Positions 1 through 9,899 of a DNA stretch of 64,000 nt are shown here, one piece after another. Both the position numbers and the translations under genes were made by a program. A model generated the notes under the pieces. It was not told the DNA's origin, did no database searches, and saw nothing but the letters and a program-made list of their open reading frames with translations. This DNA comes from Lepidonotus clava (lineage: Eukaryota > Annelida > Polychaeta > Phyllodocida > Polynoidae): assembly GCA_936440205.1 (NCBI GenBank), contig OW387148.1:1426001-1490000 (forward strand), written 5' to 3'. Position 1 is the first letter of the stretch, and every line of letters begins with the position of its first letter.

Positions 1-480
1 AAACACCACCACATACACTCGGCTATATCCCCCCTTTCTCCGGGCCCGGCACGCAGGCGCACTGAGGCCCGCTCCTCCAGGGTCTTAGCGCTAATCGTAC
101 AAGGCCTGGGCGGGCGTCCTAATCCCATCAGGGCGGATTAAGGGGGTGTTAAGCCGGGGCCTAATCCGGGCGATAAGCCCTGCGGGGCGTGAGGTATCGG
201 GGGACGTGAGGCTGCATACCTGAGTGAGGTGGTCAACACCTGAGACAGGTGAGGGCCAGGTAAACGGCACGTTCTCACGTCCTCCGGGCTGGTCGGGTGG
301 TGAGGTGTGGGAGACCTGCACCATGTAGCTCCCACTCCCGGCTCTCCCACCTCCCGGCCCTCCCCTCTCCCACACACCCTGCCAGGGAGTCCACATTCAC
401 TGGAGGCGATATACCTGTATGTCCGATGGGAATGGACGCCGTGGGTGGGCCCTGGAGGTCATTCAGAGGTGTTCAGGGAC
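1..480. other. GC-rich non-coding block
   Basis: A GC-rich, CpG-containing block at the left edge. It holds an NRF1-like half site (GCAGGCGC, about 53-60) and adjacent E-boxes of the Snail/ZEB type (CACCTG near 237, CAGGTG near 247). Open frames on both strands are low-complexity Pro/Arg/Gly and show no conserved domain, so I call no gene. Confidence 0.4.
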
Positions 481-2450
481 AATAGACATAATGTGTGTAT
501 GCTTAGTACAGGTTAAATAAATCATAAATCGTTATAATGATGTTTCATAATCTGGGAAAACATGGGAGAGGTCGTGCTTGCCACTTGTGGGTAAGGACAT
601 GCGAACAGATCTCAAAGTCACGAGTATCTGTACATCGTGTGTCAATTTGAACAAGGATTATGTTAATCTCTTCCTTACTCACACATTTTTCAAATCTCTT
701 CCTTTATATATTTCTTATCCGCGAAAAAATTAGGCTATCTTTCAATATTTCTCGATGTGAAACTGAATAATGTGCGCTGGTATATGTGCAATTCGTACAG
801 GAATTGCCTCACAACATACGAAAGTGTTTTTATTATGTTTTGAAATTATTACTTTTTTCTTCATAAGATGTATAGTAATGTCCATAATTGGATGTAGCGA
901 GGACTTTCTTGTTCTAAAATGTAATGTTTCTCACAGGTATTTTGAAAAAGACAATCGTGCCCACAAATTAATTTCAAATGCTACGAAGACGTATACAAAA
1001 TGTATAACATATTTGATGATTACTTGAAATGAAAAGTTGCGTTATAAAATAATATCAGATAAAAGAAGTGCAAAACTTCAAATTTGAAACACATGTATAG
1101 TTAGCATTGCAGAATGGATGAGATCAACTATGCTTCCCCCCAGGTTCTACATGACATTCCCTTTCCCATCATTGTTTTCATTAAGACCGTTTGGTGTATG
1201 GCCCTATACAAAGTAACGGTGATGTCATTTGGACCTCACACCTCCATCAAAGAGACCCTTACTACTCCCTCCCAGGTAGAGCATACGACAGGTCAGAGAC
1301 CAACATCCATGCTATTTTGTCTGATTCCCTCCCTGTATAAAGGCGTCTTTTCAACCTACGTGGGATCGGTGTGGTCCCACAAAGACTCCAACCATGTCTC
1401 TCCTTTCACGCTGCCTGCCCTCTTTATGGACTCCTTATGTTTCCCTCCACGCCCATCGGCAGGACAGCCTTTTTCTTTTTGGCGGGAAGAGGTGGAGATT
1501 TGATGTCTTACAAACACACGAGGTCCTGACCCCCTCTGATGGTGTGGCCGACGCCCACTGGAGGGTGGCCATGGGAAACGGGCAGGGCTGACCCTGGGTG
1601 TTTGCCCTTGGACGTCCTCTGCCAACTCGTCTTTGTATGATGGCCCTGCTGATCGCGGGTTAAACGTATTGCTCCGGGCGGTGCACACCTTATGTCATAC
1701 AAGCACGCGACTCACATCTATATTTAGAGATTATAAGGATTTTCTCTCCTGGTGTCTTTTAGATCTTTGGTGCGTTTTTCATATTCCCATGGGTAGAAGA
1801 TATCGCTGAAAGAAAGATCGTTTGCTTTCCCACATTTTACCACATGCAGTTGCTAGTATCATAGCAAGGAGAGGAAATTTAGGAATATCTGATTCATAAT
1901 CCATTTCATGTTGATTTTGAATGCATTATATCAGGGATTCTCATGTTGATAGATTATGTCATTGTTTTATACATACATACTATAATTGATATAAAAGAAT
2001 TAGTATAGTAACTGCAGAGATTCTTATTCTATTTTGGTTGGCAAGATCATCAATCTCTATTCCCTAACCAATTCTTACTAAACAGGATGCATCTATAGAG
2101 CAATCTATACGCTCCCTACCAATATGCCATTTCTTCCTTTGCTATTATAGACATTTGTTAACTTCATAGTAGAATCATAACATTTCTTAGGTATTGACAG
2201 TAACTGTCACACTTCCTAATTTCAAACATATCAAACTTTCAAATCATGTGATATCTTTTTTGTTTTGGTTGGCTTTCTTCGATAAACTAATAAAACATAA
2301 CTAACCATAAGTATGAAAATATTCAGGCGTGTATCAGTTTTTCTTTTGTAACATGTCCTAAGTTCTAACAATTCGAAATAGGAAGTTAAATCAGATTGGT
2401 TTGACTTTCTTAGAACAATTATCGCAGGTACAGTTAGTATTGAGACTCAA
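481..2450. other. AT-rich non-coding stretch
   Basis: Mostly AT-rich DNA with a more GC-balanced patch at about 1120-1690. The open frames in that patch have no recognisable domain or convincing splice signals. I see no repeat or RNA gene. It ends at the promoter-like module at 2451. Confidence 0.4.
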
Positions 2451-2476
2451 ACCGGAAGTGCCGACGACGCCATCTT
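2451..2476 (+). promoter_or_regulatory. ETS + YY1 promoter-like module
   Basis: A full ETS consensus (ACCGGAAGTG, 2451-2460) is followed within 10 bp by a YY1-type element (GCCATCTT, 2469-2476, reverse of AAGATGGC). This pair is typical of TATA-less animal promoters close to the transcription start. An ATG that opens an 81-codon frame follows 8 bp later, which favours a real start region. The motifs are seen directly; promoter activity is inferred. Confidence 0.45.
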
Positions 2477-2483
2477 AAGAACA

Positions 2484-2709
2484 ATGTCAAATCTAAACAT
2501 AATAGTGGAGAGTCTCGGGAATTCTATTATCAGTTATTCTCAATGGACAACACGATTGCTTAATGAAAAACAACTCAGATGCGAACAGATTGGTAAGGAA
2601 ATCCAACCGGACACCTTCTCAATAATGAATGGGAAGATGTCCGAAGATTGTACCAGCGAAACAATTTTACCAAAGTTGGAGTGTTGGTTAGCGGAATGGG
2701 GCGCTGGAG
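2484..2709 (+). CDS. Candidate first coding exon, unknown protein
   Basis: An ATG with A at -3 opens a frame starting MSNLNIIVESLGNSII and reaching WLAEWGAG. A strong splice donor (CTGGAG|GTAAGG, GT at 2710) would end the exon in phase 1; without splicing the frame stops at 2729. The composition is mixed and not low-complexity, unlike the GC-island frames. The part around YSQWTTRLLNEKQLR faintly recalls the N-terminal domain of DPF/requiem (BAF45) proteins, but the diagnostic stretch that follows in that family (LPF..SQTGVAQ) is missing, so I do not assign it. The ETS/YY1 module just upstream supports a first exon. No downstream exon was identified, and the frame could still be chance. Confidence 0.25.
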
Positions 2710-2896
2710 GTAAGGAGGGTAGGGGGTGAGTAGCTGGGGACCCGGGAGGGGTCTGACAGGGGGTAAGCCCTGCCTCTATGAAGGACGACCAAGGGGTCCC
2801 GCCGGCCCCCAATCCCCAGGAGGAGGTCAGCCCTCCGCCTTACAAACCCCTCCACGGTGCGCGCAGGAGAAATGGACCGCGATGACGCCGCGCCGT

Positions 2897-2911
2897 ATAA
2901 ATTCAATTTAT
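2897..2911. repeat. 15-bp palindrome ATAAATT-c-AATTTAT
   Basis: Seven-base perfect arms around one central base, flanked by GCCG on the left and CGGC one base out on the right, so near-symmetry extends further. The right arm continues as AATTTATCGGCG, a 12-mer that recurs inside the palindrome at 5596-5623. Confidence 0.6.
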
Positions 2912-2975
2912 CGGCGGCAAATCGGGCGCTGCTTGAAATAATTAATATAAAAGATAATCCGGGCGTGGTGGGCCA

Positions 2976-2995
2976 AGTGGCCGGCAGGGGGCGCG
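2976..2995 (+). promoter_or_regulatory. CTCF-like motif, plus orientation
   Basis: The core CCGGCAGGGGGCGCG fits 13 of 15 positions of the bilaterian CTCF consensus CCASYAGRKGGCRSY. The 16-mer TGGCCGGCAGGGGGCG reappears on the minus strand at 41572-41587. Confidence 0.5.
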
Positions 2996-3226
2996 CCTAA
3001 TTGAGCTGCTCGCGCCGAGATTTATATTTGAGCGACTGGCGGGCGGAGGGCCAGGGGTAATATTCATCGGAGCAGATGGCTGGGGGAGTGGATCCTGTGG
3101 TAATCATTCTCAGTGGCAGGAGTAGGGGGCTGAGGGGGTCCTGATCATATTGCGCCTGCCCCCTGCCCGGTCCCCGCCCGCTAGGGGTCGCTACCCGCCC
3201 GCCATTACGCCGGGGGTTCGGATTAC

Positions 3227-3240
3227 ATTTGCATTCTAAT
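3227..3240 (+). promoter_or_regulatory. POU octamer with Brn-2-type half site
   Basis: ATTTGCAT (3227-3234) overlaps GCAT-TC-TAAT (3231-3240), which fits the POU-III (Brn-2) arrangement GCAT N2 TAAT. It lies in the regulatory-like block. Binding is inferred. Confidence 0.35.
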
Positions 3241-3360
3241 TGGGCGCGGAGGCTGCGGGCATAAATTTATCACCCGCCCGCCGAGATTTTTTCACACCTC
3301 ATTAAATTCCATCAGAGAAATTAATGTTTCATTGATCATGTCTATGAGTGGAGTCCTTGT

Positions 3361-3387
3361 GGCCGGCCGGGAGCTGTCCCGCCGGCC
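3361..3387. repeat. GC-rich imperfect hairpin
   Basis: GGCCGGCCGGGA and TCCCGCCGGCC can pair across the four-base loop GCTG with one bulged base. Just downstream CCGGACA occurs three times in 48 bp (3410, 3439, 3450). Confidence 0.45.
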
Positions 3388-3459
3388 GGGACGATGTCCG
3401 TCACGCCTTCCGGACACGTCAATCGGCCTTAGCACTATCCGGACACCCACCGGACAATG

Positions 3460-4990
3460 TCAAGTGGCTTCTCAATGGCATAATAATGATTACAGTCTCC
3501 TACAAGAAGTTTTCTTTTACGGCACAATTCTATGGTACTTGTGTAAAACTTGGGTAAAGTTTACCAAGTCATTTCAGTATATTCTCATAAAGATAACAAT
3601 TCAATATTACAGCTAGTGAGGTATGCCTTTAGTACTATATATCAAGTGTGTCTTTAGATATTAGATCCAGATTTCTTACAACCGATCATGTTTCGTATTG
3701 AGTCATTAGCGATAGTTGCCTCCAAATTATTTGATGTACGCAGGTTAACTTGTAAGTGCCTCTGAATTAAGTTTTCTGTGCGGAGGGTGTTACCTATAGG
3801 GCTAGACTATGTTTTTTTTGTTGTTTTTTTGTGTATGCTACATAGATGAGTAAGATAAATCTTGTATTGTTTCTTTCTCAGTTTTGGGACAAAGTTTTCT
3901 TCACTAACCTTTTAAGATATATCTTAGAAGGAAACTTGCAGCTCCTGCTGTTTATATTGTGTAAGAATGAATACGTCAGAAACTAAGAGCCTTATCTTCC
4001 GCCTTAAACATCTCCCAGTCCAAAGCTTGGTCTTACTACATGTTATGGGCTTCCTACTAAATTGATAGCACGCGTCCAAGTGCCCCTTTTCAAGTCTAAA
4101 ATCTCAGGAACACAAATAAGAAAAACATTTCCCTATGAATATAAACATTCTTATCCTAATTTTCCTGATTCTCCATGTTGCTGACATTACTATTCTGCAT
4201 TCCTCCCAAACATCTCAATCCGCTGATCCTATTGCTGTGTCGGTGCCCATCCGCCTACAAAGAAGAAGCAGCTACCTGCCGGGAACAGTCGGCTATCACA
4301 TTACACCCTGGAGGCAGCGTCTGACCACCTCAGGTGACCAGAGAGCATGACCCTCACCTCTGACCTCTCACGTGACCACTCAGGGAAGGTCCACTTTTGC
4401 TGACCAGAGGAAACAGAAGCCGGGCATTGAGAGAGGCCCTGTGAGGGGACAAGGGCCTCTGCATGTACCATCCGCAATACGACCCTACGGCCAACGTCTT
4501 TTCTCCTCTTGCTGTCCGTCGCTAATCTATTTTTTATCATTTCCCATATGAGAATACATATTAGTGTAGAAGAAATAATATACTTATGTTTTTGGGTGAT
4601 TGGAGTAGAGTCGGATATCGAGAGATGAACATCTATGTTCCAGAGCTTGGACATACAAATGATAGTTGAGAACCCTTCTTACCTTCTCACAATTTCATTT
4701 GTCTGCTAACTAGCTTGAAATTAACTTGTTTATATTTCGAGCAGATACCATTCCTTATTATTTCCTTCGGAGATTTTTTTTCAAGATACATGCATATCCT
4801 AGATTTAGTAGGAAATAATTTGACTAGAAAAAAGCTACGTTGTAGCGCGTTTACGGTCTATTATGAACTTATTTAGTCCACATATATAAGAAATACAGAT
4901 CCAGTGCCATCCCCAATGTCTACTTTGCCTATACTACTCACACTCAATCTATATTGACAAGGCGCGCTGAAATGTAAACAACTGCTGTTT
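3460..4990. other. AT-rich non-coding stretch
   Basis: AT-rich, with a T-rich run near 3811-3829. No coding evidence. Its one notable patch is about 4318-4410, where TGACC half sites are packed (TGACCAC, TGACCAG, TGACCTC, TGACCACT). Confidence 0.4.
4354..4366 (-). promoter_or_regulatory. DR1-type nuclear receptor element
   Basis: On the minus strand this reads AGGTCA-g-AGGTGA, a direct repeat with 1-bp spacing, one base off consensus. HNF4, RXR and COUP-TF type receptors bind such sites. It sits in the TGACC-rich patch at 4318-4410. Confidence 0.35.
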
Positions 4991-5084
4991 TGTCCTATTG
5001 GCAATACGCTGCTATGGCGGTCCACATTGGTGTGATGTTCAGCGGCTGGCTGCTGTTGTTGGTGGTAGATGGGTAGGTCATCTC

Positions 5085-5104
5085 GGGGGGGGGGGGGGGG
5101 GGGG
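5085..5104 (+). repeat. Poly-G run
   Basis: An uninterrupted run of 20 G, the longest in the window. Confidence 0.9.
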
Positions 5105-5595
5105 TTGTATAATGATGTCAGGACGTAGGTACGGTCTACCTGACCACTCCCCTACTACCCCTGCCCCGGGCGGCGCTATCCCCTGTCTGACCTGACCCCG
5201 CGCATTGATATCTCCCGCCCGCCGCCTCACAGCCCCACCACGTCATAATAGGATGATCCCGCGCCGCCTGAAATATGGCAGCGGGGCGGCGCGACGCGGC
5301 TGGACGCGGCACGACGCCTTCCCCAGCCCGGCCGTCCCCCGCCGACCCCCGGGGACACCTAATCGGCCGCCGCCAGTCACCGGTCGCAAATTCCACGCCA
5401 GATTGGACTCTTTGACGTCGACGCGCGGCCCTCCGGTTGGCGGCGACGAGATAAAATTGAAATTTAGCGCCGCCGGAGTCGGCGCGTTGAATGCGCAGCG
5501 CCGCGCGGACAGGGAGCGACGCGGTGTGACGCGCGGGGCGCGGCAGGCAGCCCCCGGCGCTGCGTATTACCCGTAAAGACGGTGCGTAAACACAA

Positions 5596-5623
5596 ATGAA
5601 TTTATCGGCGATGATAAATTCAT
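5596..5623. repeat. 28-bp perfect inverted repeat
   Basis: ATGAATTTATC (5596-5606) and its exact complement GATAAATTCAT (5613-5623) flank the six-base centre GGCGAT. The arms carry GATAAA/TTTATC words. The left arm plus centre includes AATTTATCGGCG, shared with the palindrome at 2897-2911. It could be a dimer binding site or a cruciform-prone element. Confidence 0.65.
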
Positions 5624-5808
5624 CGCGGCGGCGGCCAAAGAAGCGGCCGAGTCTTAGGAGATTTGCGGTGGCGGTCGGGTGTGCTGGTGCGCCACTGATA
5701 GCGCGCAGCGAGAGAGGGGGCGGCGCGGGGCGACTGGGGGACTACGTGGGGGCGCCGCGGCCCGACGAGCGACGATAGCGTCGGCCGAGCGCCTAAAACC
5801 CGCCATTC

Positions 5809-5825
5809 TGACCTTGAAAAGGTCA
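5809..5825. promoter_or_regulatory. Everted nuclear receptor repeat (ER5) with ERR/SF-1-type half site
   Basis: TGACCT-TGAAA-AGGTCA: two perfect half sites everted with a 5-bp spacer. The left half reads TCAAGGTCA on the minus strand, the extended half site used by ERR and SF-1/FTZ-F1 receptors. A CTCF-like motif follows 29 bp downstream. Confidence 0.4.
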
Positions 5826-5853
5826 CCAGTGGCCCAGAACATGACGCTGCGTT

Positions 5854-5868
5854 CCGCGAGGTGGCGCT
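5854..5868 (+). promoter_or_regulatory. CTCF-like motif, plus orientation
   Basis: CCGCGAGGTGGCGCT fits the alternative CTCF consensus CCGCGNGGNGGCAG through the shared core CCGCGAGGTGGC, and 13 of 15 positions of CCASYAGRKGGCRSY. Confidence 0.45.
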
Positions 5869-6240
5869 ACCAAAGGCAGTGGTCACATGACCATAAGAGA
5901 TGAGGTCTGGGCTGGGGGTGCTCCAGGCCGGGTAGAAAGGGGGCAGTGGGGATCGGGCACTGGAGGGTCAAAGGGCCAGGATCGGCTTTACAGCTCTCTA
6001 TCCCGGCGTCTGTAGCTTTTGAAAACGAGCCTGGTGGGGCGGGGCGGACGTCACAGGCCGCCGACCGGAAAGGGCAATCCGGGAAAGGGCCTCCCAGGTC
6101 TGCAGCACAGGAAGCGGCCAAAAGACGGGCGGGACGCGGCCTTGTCGGGCAGGGCCTGTGTGGTGGTAAAGGACCTGTGTCAATTACAGCGTCCACTCCA
6201 CCAATTGGTGAACGCTGACATCTGTATCCAGGGGAAATAG

Positions 6241-7050
6241 GTCTGTGCCCTCTCTGATACAGTGGAGGTTTATGGTGGTTTTGAACGCAACGTGGGCGAC
6301 AACATTCCAGGAAGTCCAATTATATGCCTATATAGGAATTAAATGAATATAAACTTTCTTTTATATGTGTATTTGTACTGATACCTATTATGTGAATAAG
6401 CGTCATAAGTGCATATATGGGTCCTTATTGAAATGCTACATCATGTTACCTATATATAGATCTGCATAAAGACATCCACAATACAGACAATACATAGTGA
6501 CATAATCGGCGTTGAATCGCATTATAGAGCCCTATACATGTCAAATGAGAGGCATATCTATGAATGTGTGATTCATATGGGTGCCAACTCTATCTCTTAA
6601 GTGATCTCAAGCACATAATAGTAACACATCTCATACACATTTTCTCCTGCCACATAAAACTCTCCTAGTGCGCTGACTGTTTTCTTTACCCTGGCTGAAT
6701 TAATGATGATGTACAGCCATATTATGACTGGCCCACTATATGGAAACATATCACCATTAGTAAGCAGGTGAACAATAAGTTGACTGCTGTACTACTTTTA
6801 GATTCCTATCAGCATGTTACAGTATGTTGATGCATATTGAATTCTCATGAAAGTTTTTCTATTCATAGTAGATTGTATATGTATTGCATCGACAAAGGCG
6901 TGTTTACTTTTCTATTTACATTCACAAGGATCCACTCTCATTTTCGGAGTATATATGGTAGCGATGTTTGGGCCCTGGGGGAAGAGCGCTGAATTTTGTT
7001 AGAGAATTTGAGGTTTGATAACAATAGAAAACTGTTTAACTCCATAACAA
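6241..7050. other. AT-rich non-coding stretch
   Basis: AT-rich sequence between the CpG block and the promoter-like region at 7141. I see no gene, repeat or strong motif. Confidence 0.4.
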
Positions 7051-7140
7051 GAGGTGAGGGGGAAGGCGTCGGGCCTTTCGTGAACAAACATCTCCTCTCC
7101 CTCCCAGCTCACATAGCCCTGGGCACAGACCCAGGCCTTC

Positions 7141-7459
7141 TTTATAAAACCATATCGCTGACAATTTGCGACGTGTCTGTGACGTCAGACGCAGCGGGGT
7201 CACGAGGGTCAGCCCGCAATGAGCGCAATTGTTCCCCGGCTGCAACGCTCGGGGCACTCCTCCTTCCTACCCGATACAACGTCCACCGGGCATAGTTAGC
7301 GGAAGTCCCTGAAGATGGCGGTGTCCTTAGCAAGCGCTTTTTTCCCGCCGAATTTGTGGACATAGAATGAGGAGAGTGTGTGCCCGTTGTCGTCTGCCTG
7401 GCCCAGTGTTGGCTCAGTGCGTGTAAATAAGGAGTAAAATGAGTAGCTCATTTCCCGCC
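7141..7459 (+). promoter_or_regulatory. Composite promoter-like region
   Basis: In order: a TATA-like TTTATAAAAC (7141), a perfect CRE TGACGTCA (7180-7187), an ETS-like GCGGAAGTC (about 7299-7307), a YY1-type AAGATGGCGGT (7312-7322), and E2F-type TTTCCCGCC at about 7341 and 7452. Two copies of the recurrent word WTGTCGTCTGY lie at 7387 and 7541. The density of classical promoter elements on the plus strand supports a promoter. The ATG in the YY1 site opens only a 16-codon frame; the next long frame starts at 7439. Confidence 0.5.
7387..7397 (+). promoter_or_regulatory. Recurrent motif WTGTCGTCTGY, copy 1
   Basis: TTGTCGTCTGC, between the two E2F-type sites of the promoter-like region and 144 bp upstream of copy 2. 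Confidence 0.6.
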
Positions 7460-7654
7460 GCCCCGGGCCGAGTGACTCGGCTTGACCCAGAAAGACAGAG
7501 GACCGCCCGAAGGAACCAGCGCGTAATGATACGGGGCGAATTGTCGTCTGCTTCGTCCTCAGGTCAGCCTCGTTCTGCGACCTACGTACCTGAGAGAATT
7601 GCCAATGCAGACTCGAGATACAAGAGTGATAGGAAGAGAGCTAAACAGTCATAG
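7439..7654 (+). CDS. Candidate short or first-exon frame, unknown
   Basis: A 71-codon frame beginning MSSSFPAAPGRVTRLD and ending DRKRAKQS, rich in Arg, Ser and Pro, starting just after the promoter-like elements. The ATG has A at -3. A pyrimidine-rich CTTCGTCCTCAG before GTCAGC inside the frame could be a splice acceptor. There is no recognisable domain. It may be the first exon of a gene, part of a 5' UTR, or chance in GC-rich DNA. Confidence 0.15.
   Translation: MSSSFPAAPGRVTRLDPERQRTARRNQRVMIRGELSSASSSGQPRSATYVPERIANADSRYKSDRKRAKQS
7541..7551 (+). promoter_or_regulatory. Recurrent motif WTGTCGTCTGY, copy 2
   Basis: TTGTCGTCTGC, inside the short frame at 7439-7654; the downstream flank TTCGTCC is unlike that of copy 1. 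Confidence 0.6.
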
Positions 7655-7659
7655 TTAAT

Positions 7660-9300
7660 AAACAACGTGCATCTCACTTTGTATAAACCACACACCATAT
7701 CAAGGTTATTTGGGTAGAAATACAAATGATATGAACATGTACATTTCTTTCTACACCCTGTTTCCGTGCCACATCTTGCTGGAGGCACCTTGTAGTTTTA
7801 CAGCTTACTACCGACGCCCGTACCTTGTAAGTTAACTCTGGCGTGTGTTTGATCAGGGGCTGACTCATATTACAACATTTTTGTTTCGTTCCCCGACATC
7901 CCTACATGCAGATCTCTATTCAGACCTGCTTTTCACTCCCTCGGCGAAGTAACCTTTCTAATGGCATGTCTTAAACCCACAGGCCAGGTGAATAGAGCTG
8001 GGAGGGCGGGTGGAACTCCCCTAGTCGTCTCCACACGACATAGAAAGTAAACATGTCACCACGGCCCAGACCCGCGTCTTTCATGGCGGGACGCGCAACG
8101 TGATCTAAGTCTTTATTCCCGACTCCGACCGCAAGTCTCGCCGTGTCTCGACCACGTGGGTTCCCGCGAGAGTCTCAGGTGTCCTCCGGGCGGAGTGCGG
8201 TAAGGGGGTACAGGAGGAGAGGGCGTGTGCCCAGGTAGGCACAAAAGCCGCCAGGTAACACTGCCAGCGCCCCGCCCTTTGATCTGCCGCCGCTCAGGTA
8301 AAGGTTGCCTTTTTACCTCCAGCCCCGTGCCCCACCTGGACCAGCCTCAATCAGGTGGGATCCACCTTCTTCTCTATTGATCCAAACATTGACGAAACAG
8401 TTTGATCTTTTCCTGCTTCTTTCCGTCAAGTAGGGGGACAGGAGGGGTAAGGCGCTGGGCCCCAGCTGCCCTTTTGTCGCCTACAGAGGCCGACCGGGAC
8501 CCAGCCGTCGGCCGCCTGCGACCCCTACTGGCGGAGAGGTGAACTTCAAAGGGGGGCTCAAGATGGACACGGGGGTGGGGGGTTAATCAGACAAGCCCAC
8601 CTCCCACCCCCACTTACTCCAGGGCCGCCCAGATCCAGCAGATCTCGCCCATGTCAGGGGTGGAGGTTAATGCTTCTTTTGGTGGGGCCAAGCTAAGCCA
8701 ACTACCCCAGGAGCCACCTTAAAAGGGCCCGGTGAGGAGGGGCCAGCAGTGTCACTCACACCTTTTGACCTTCTCCGCTTCTGCGGCGGAAAAGACTTGG
8801 CCCTTATCAGAGGCTGACCTCGGGCCGGTGGGCGGACTGATAGAATATTGTCACCGTCAGAAGCCGACGGCTCCATATTTACCCACGCGCTCAGCCCCCA
8901 CGGGCCAGACAGGGGGCTTTCAGGGCCATTATAAGGCCAACTTGAAGTATTATCTTACACCTTAGTGCTCTGAAAACTTTGACTTTGAGCTCAAGAAGCA
9001 GTAGGTGAGTGCCTTTACAGGAAAACAGAAAACTTTGGGAATCCCTCCGGAGATACAAATCTCACATTCCCATCTCGTTCCCCCGGGATTTCGCCCCACG
9101 CCCATGTCGCCACTTAAACTTGGGAGCCCGCCAAGATCTGAGATCGATTTGTTTACATTCTGCCGGCAGTATTTTTCCATTGATTTCACAGCAAATCCAA
9201 GCGTGACTTGTTTGACGCCCGTCGGTGAGCCCGACATCCCCGCCATAGGTGCAACCTCCCCTCTGCCACCAATCACCTGAATCATTGTTCCTGCGAATTT
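7660..9300. other. Non-coding region with GC-rich core
   Basis: AT-balanced to about 7950, then GC-rich with CpGs and T/C-rich purine-pyrimidine strand bias to about 8960. Near 8024 a partial form of the recurrent word (AGTCGTCT) occurs. Overlapping frames on both strands at 8960-9350 have no conserved domain. Confidence 0.35.
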
Positions 9301-9490
9301 CGCCCAATTCTCTCAAATCTCCCTTTAAATTTACCTTACTGCTGCAAACATTCAAGCTATTCCTTTAAGATTATTATTCAACTTATTAATTCCTATCTTT
9401 CAAACGCTCTGTATTTCAACATTTTGCTATGATTTGCTAAAAATGTACAGAGATTGGTGAGCTTCCTGGGTGCAGCTCAGGTGTGCTCGA

Positions 9491-9501
9491 GCAGACGACA
9501 A
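9491..9501 (-). promoter_or_regulatory. Recurrent motif WTGTCGTCTGY, copy 3
   Basis: Reads TTGTCGTCTGC on the minus strand. It lies 46 bp left of a perfect hairpin (9547-9568), in a small GC-rich patch (9470-9670). Confidence 0.6.
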
Positions 9502-9546
9502 TGATTGCAGCCTCCTCCAGTCTGAACGGACGCCGGGAGCGTTGCC

Positions 9547-9568
9547 CTGGAGCATGGCGATGCTCCAG
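9547..9568. repeat. Perfect short hairpin
   Basis: CTGGAGCAT and ATGCTCCAG pair perfectly over nine bases around the four-base loop GGCG. Too short for a miRNA precursor; it may be a palindromic protein site. Confidence 0.55.
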
Positions 9569-9899
9569 TGCTTGGGCGGCAATCAGCGGGCAGGGCCCCA
9601 CGCGCTAAAGATAATACACCATAATGGGCGATAATAGGGGTGGGTCAGACCCGCGCCCAGAACGAGGCTGGCGCCAAATCGCGCGTGAGTTTGGCGCGTT
9701 TTGGCTGGAGGGTAAATACCTACCGCAGGGCGAGCGTTTTACCCACTCATCGTTTTATTGGTCTGTCCGCACGGAGCTGGGGGTGAGGTCTGAATGGGGA
9801 GAAGAGCTTTTGTTTTATTACTTTAAGCCAACTCAGCTGAACAAATGTGGCACAAATAAAACAGCTTTTAATGAACTCCGGTTAATCCAGTCCTGATCG

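Larger units (their letters stand above)
2880..3340. promoter_or_regulatory. Dense regulatory-like block (possible conserved non-coding element)
   Basis: A CpG-rich block mixing AT-rich homeodomain-like words (AATTAATAT, CATAAATTTATCA, GAAATTAATGTTTCATTGAT) with GC-rich spacers. It contains a palindrome (2897-2911), a CTCF-like site (2976-2995) and a POU site (3227-3240). This texture is typical of developmental enhancers. Conservation itself cannot be seen from one sequence. Confidence 0.35.
5000..6240. other. CpG-island-like block
   Basis: Strongly GC-rich with many CpGs. It contains a 20-base G run (5085-5104), a GATAAATT palindrome (5596-5623), an everted nuclear receptor repeat (5809-5825) and a CTCF-like site (5854-5868). 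Frames on both strands are Arg/Pro/Gly-rich and overlap one another without any domain, so they look like chance. Confidence 0.45.

Noticed and set aside
2484-2709. Assignment of the candidate exon to the DPF/requiem (BAF45) family
   Set aside because: Only a short YS..TRLxxEKxLR similarity; the family's next conserved block is missing.
3410-3457. Three CCGGACA copies as a motif cluster
   Set aside because: The word occurs elsewhere (e.g. 2608, 63405) at about the expected overall rate; the local triplet may be chance.
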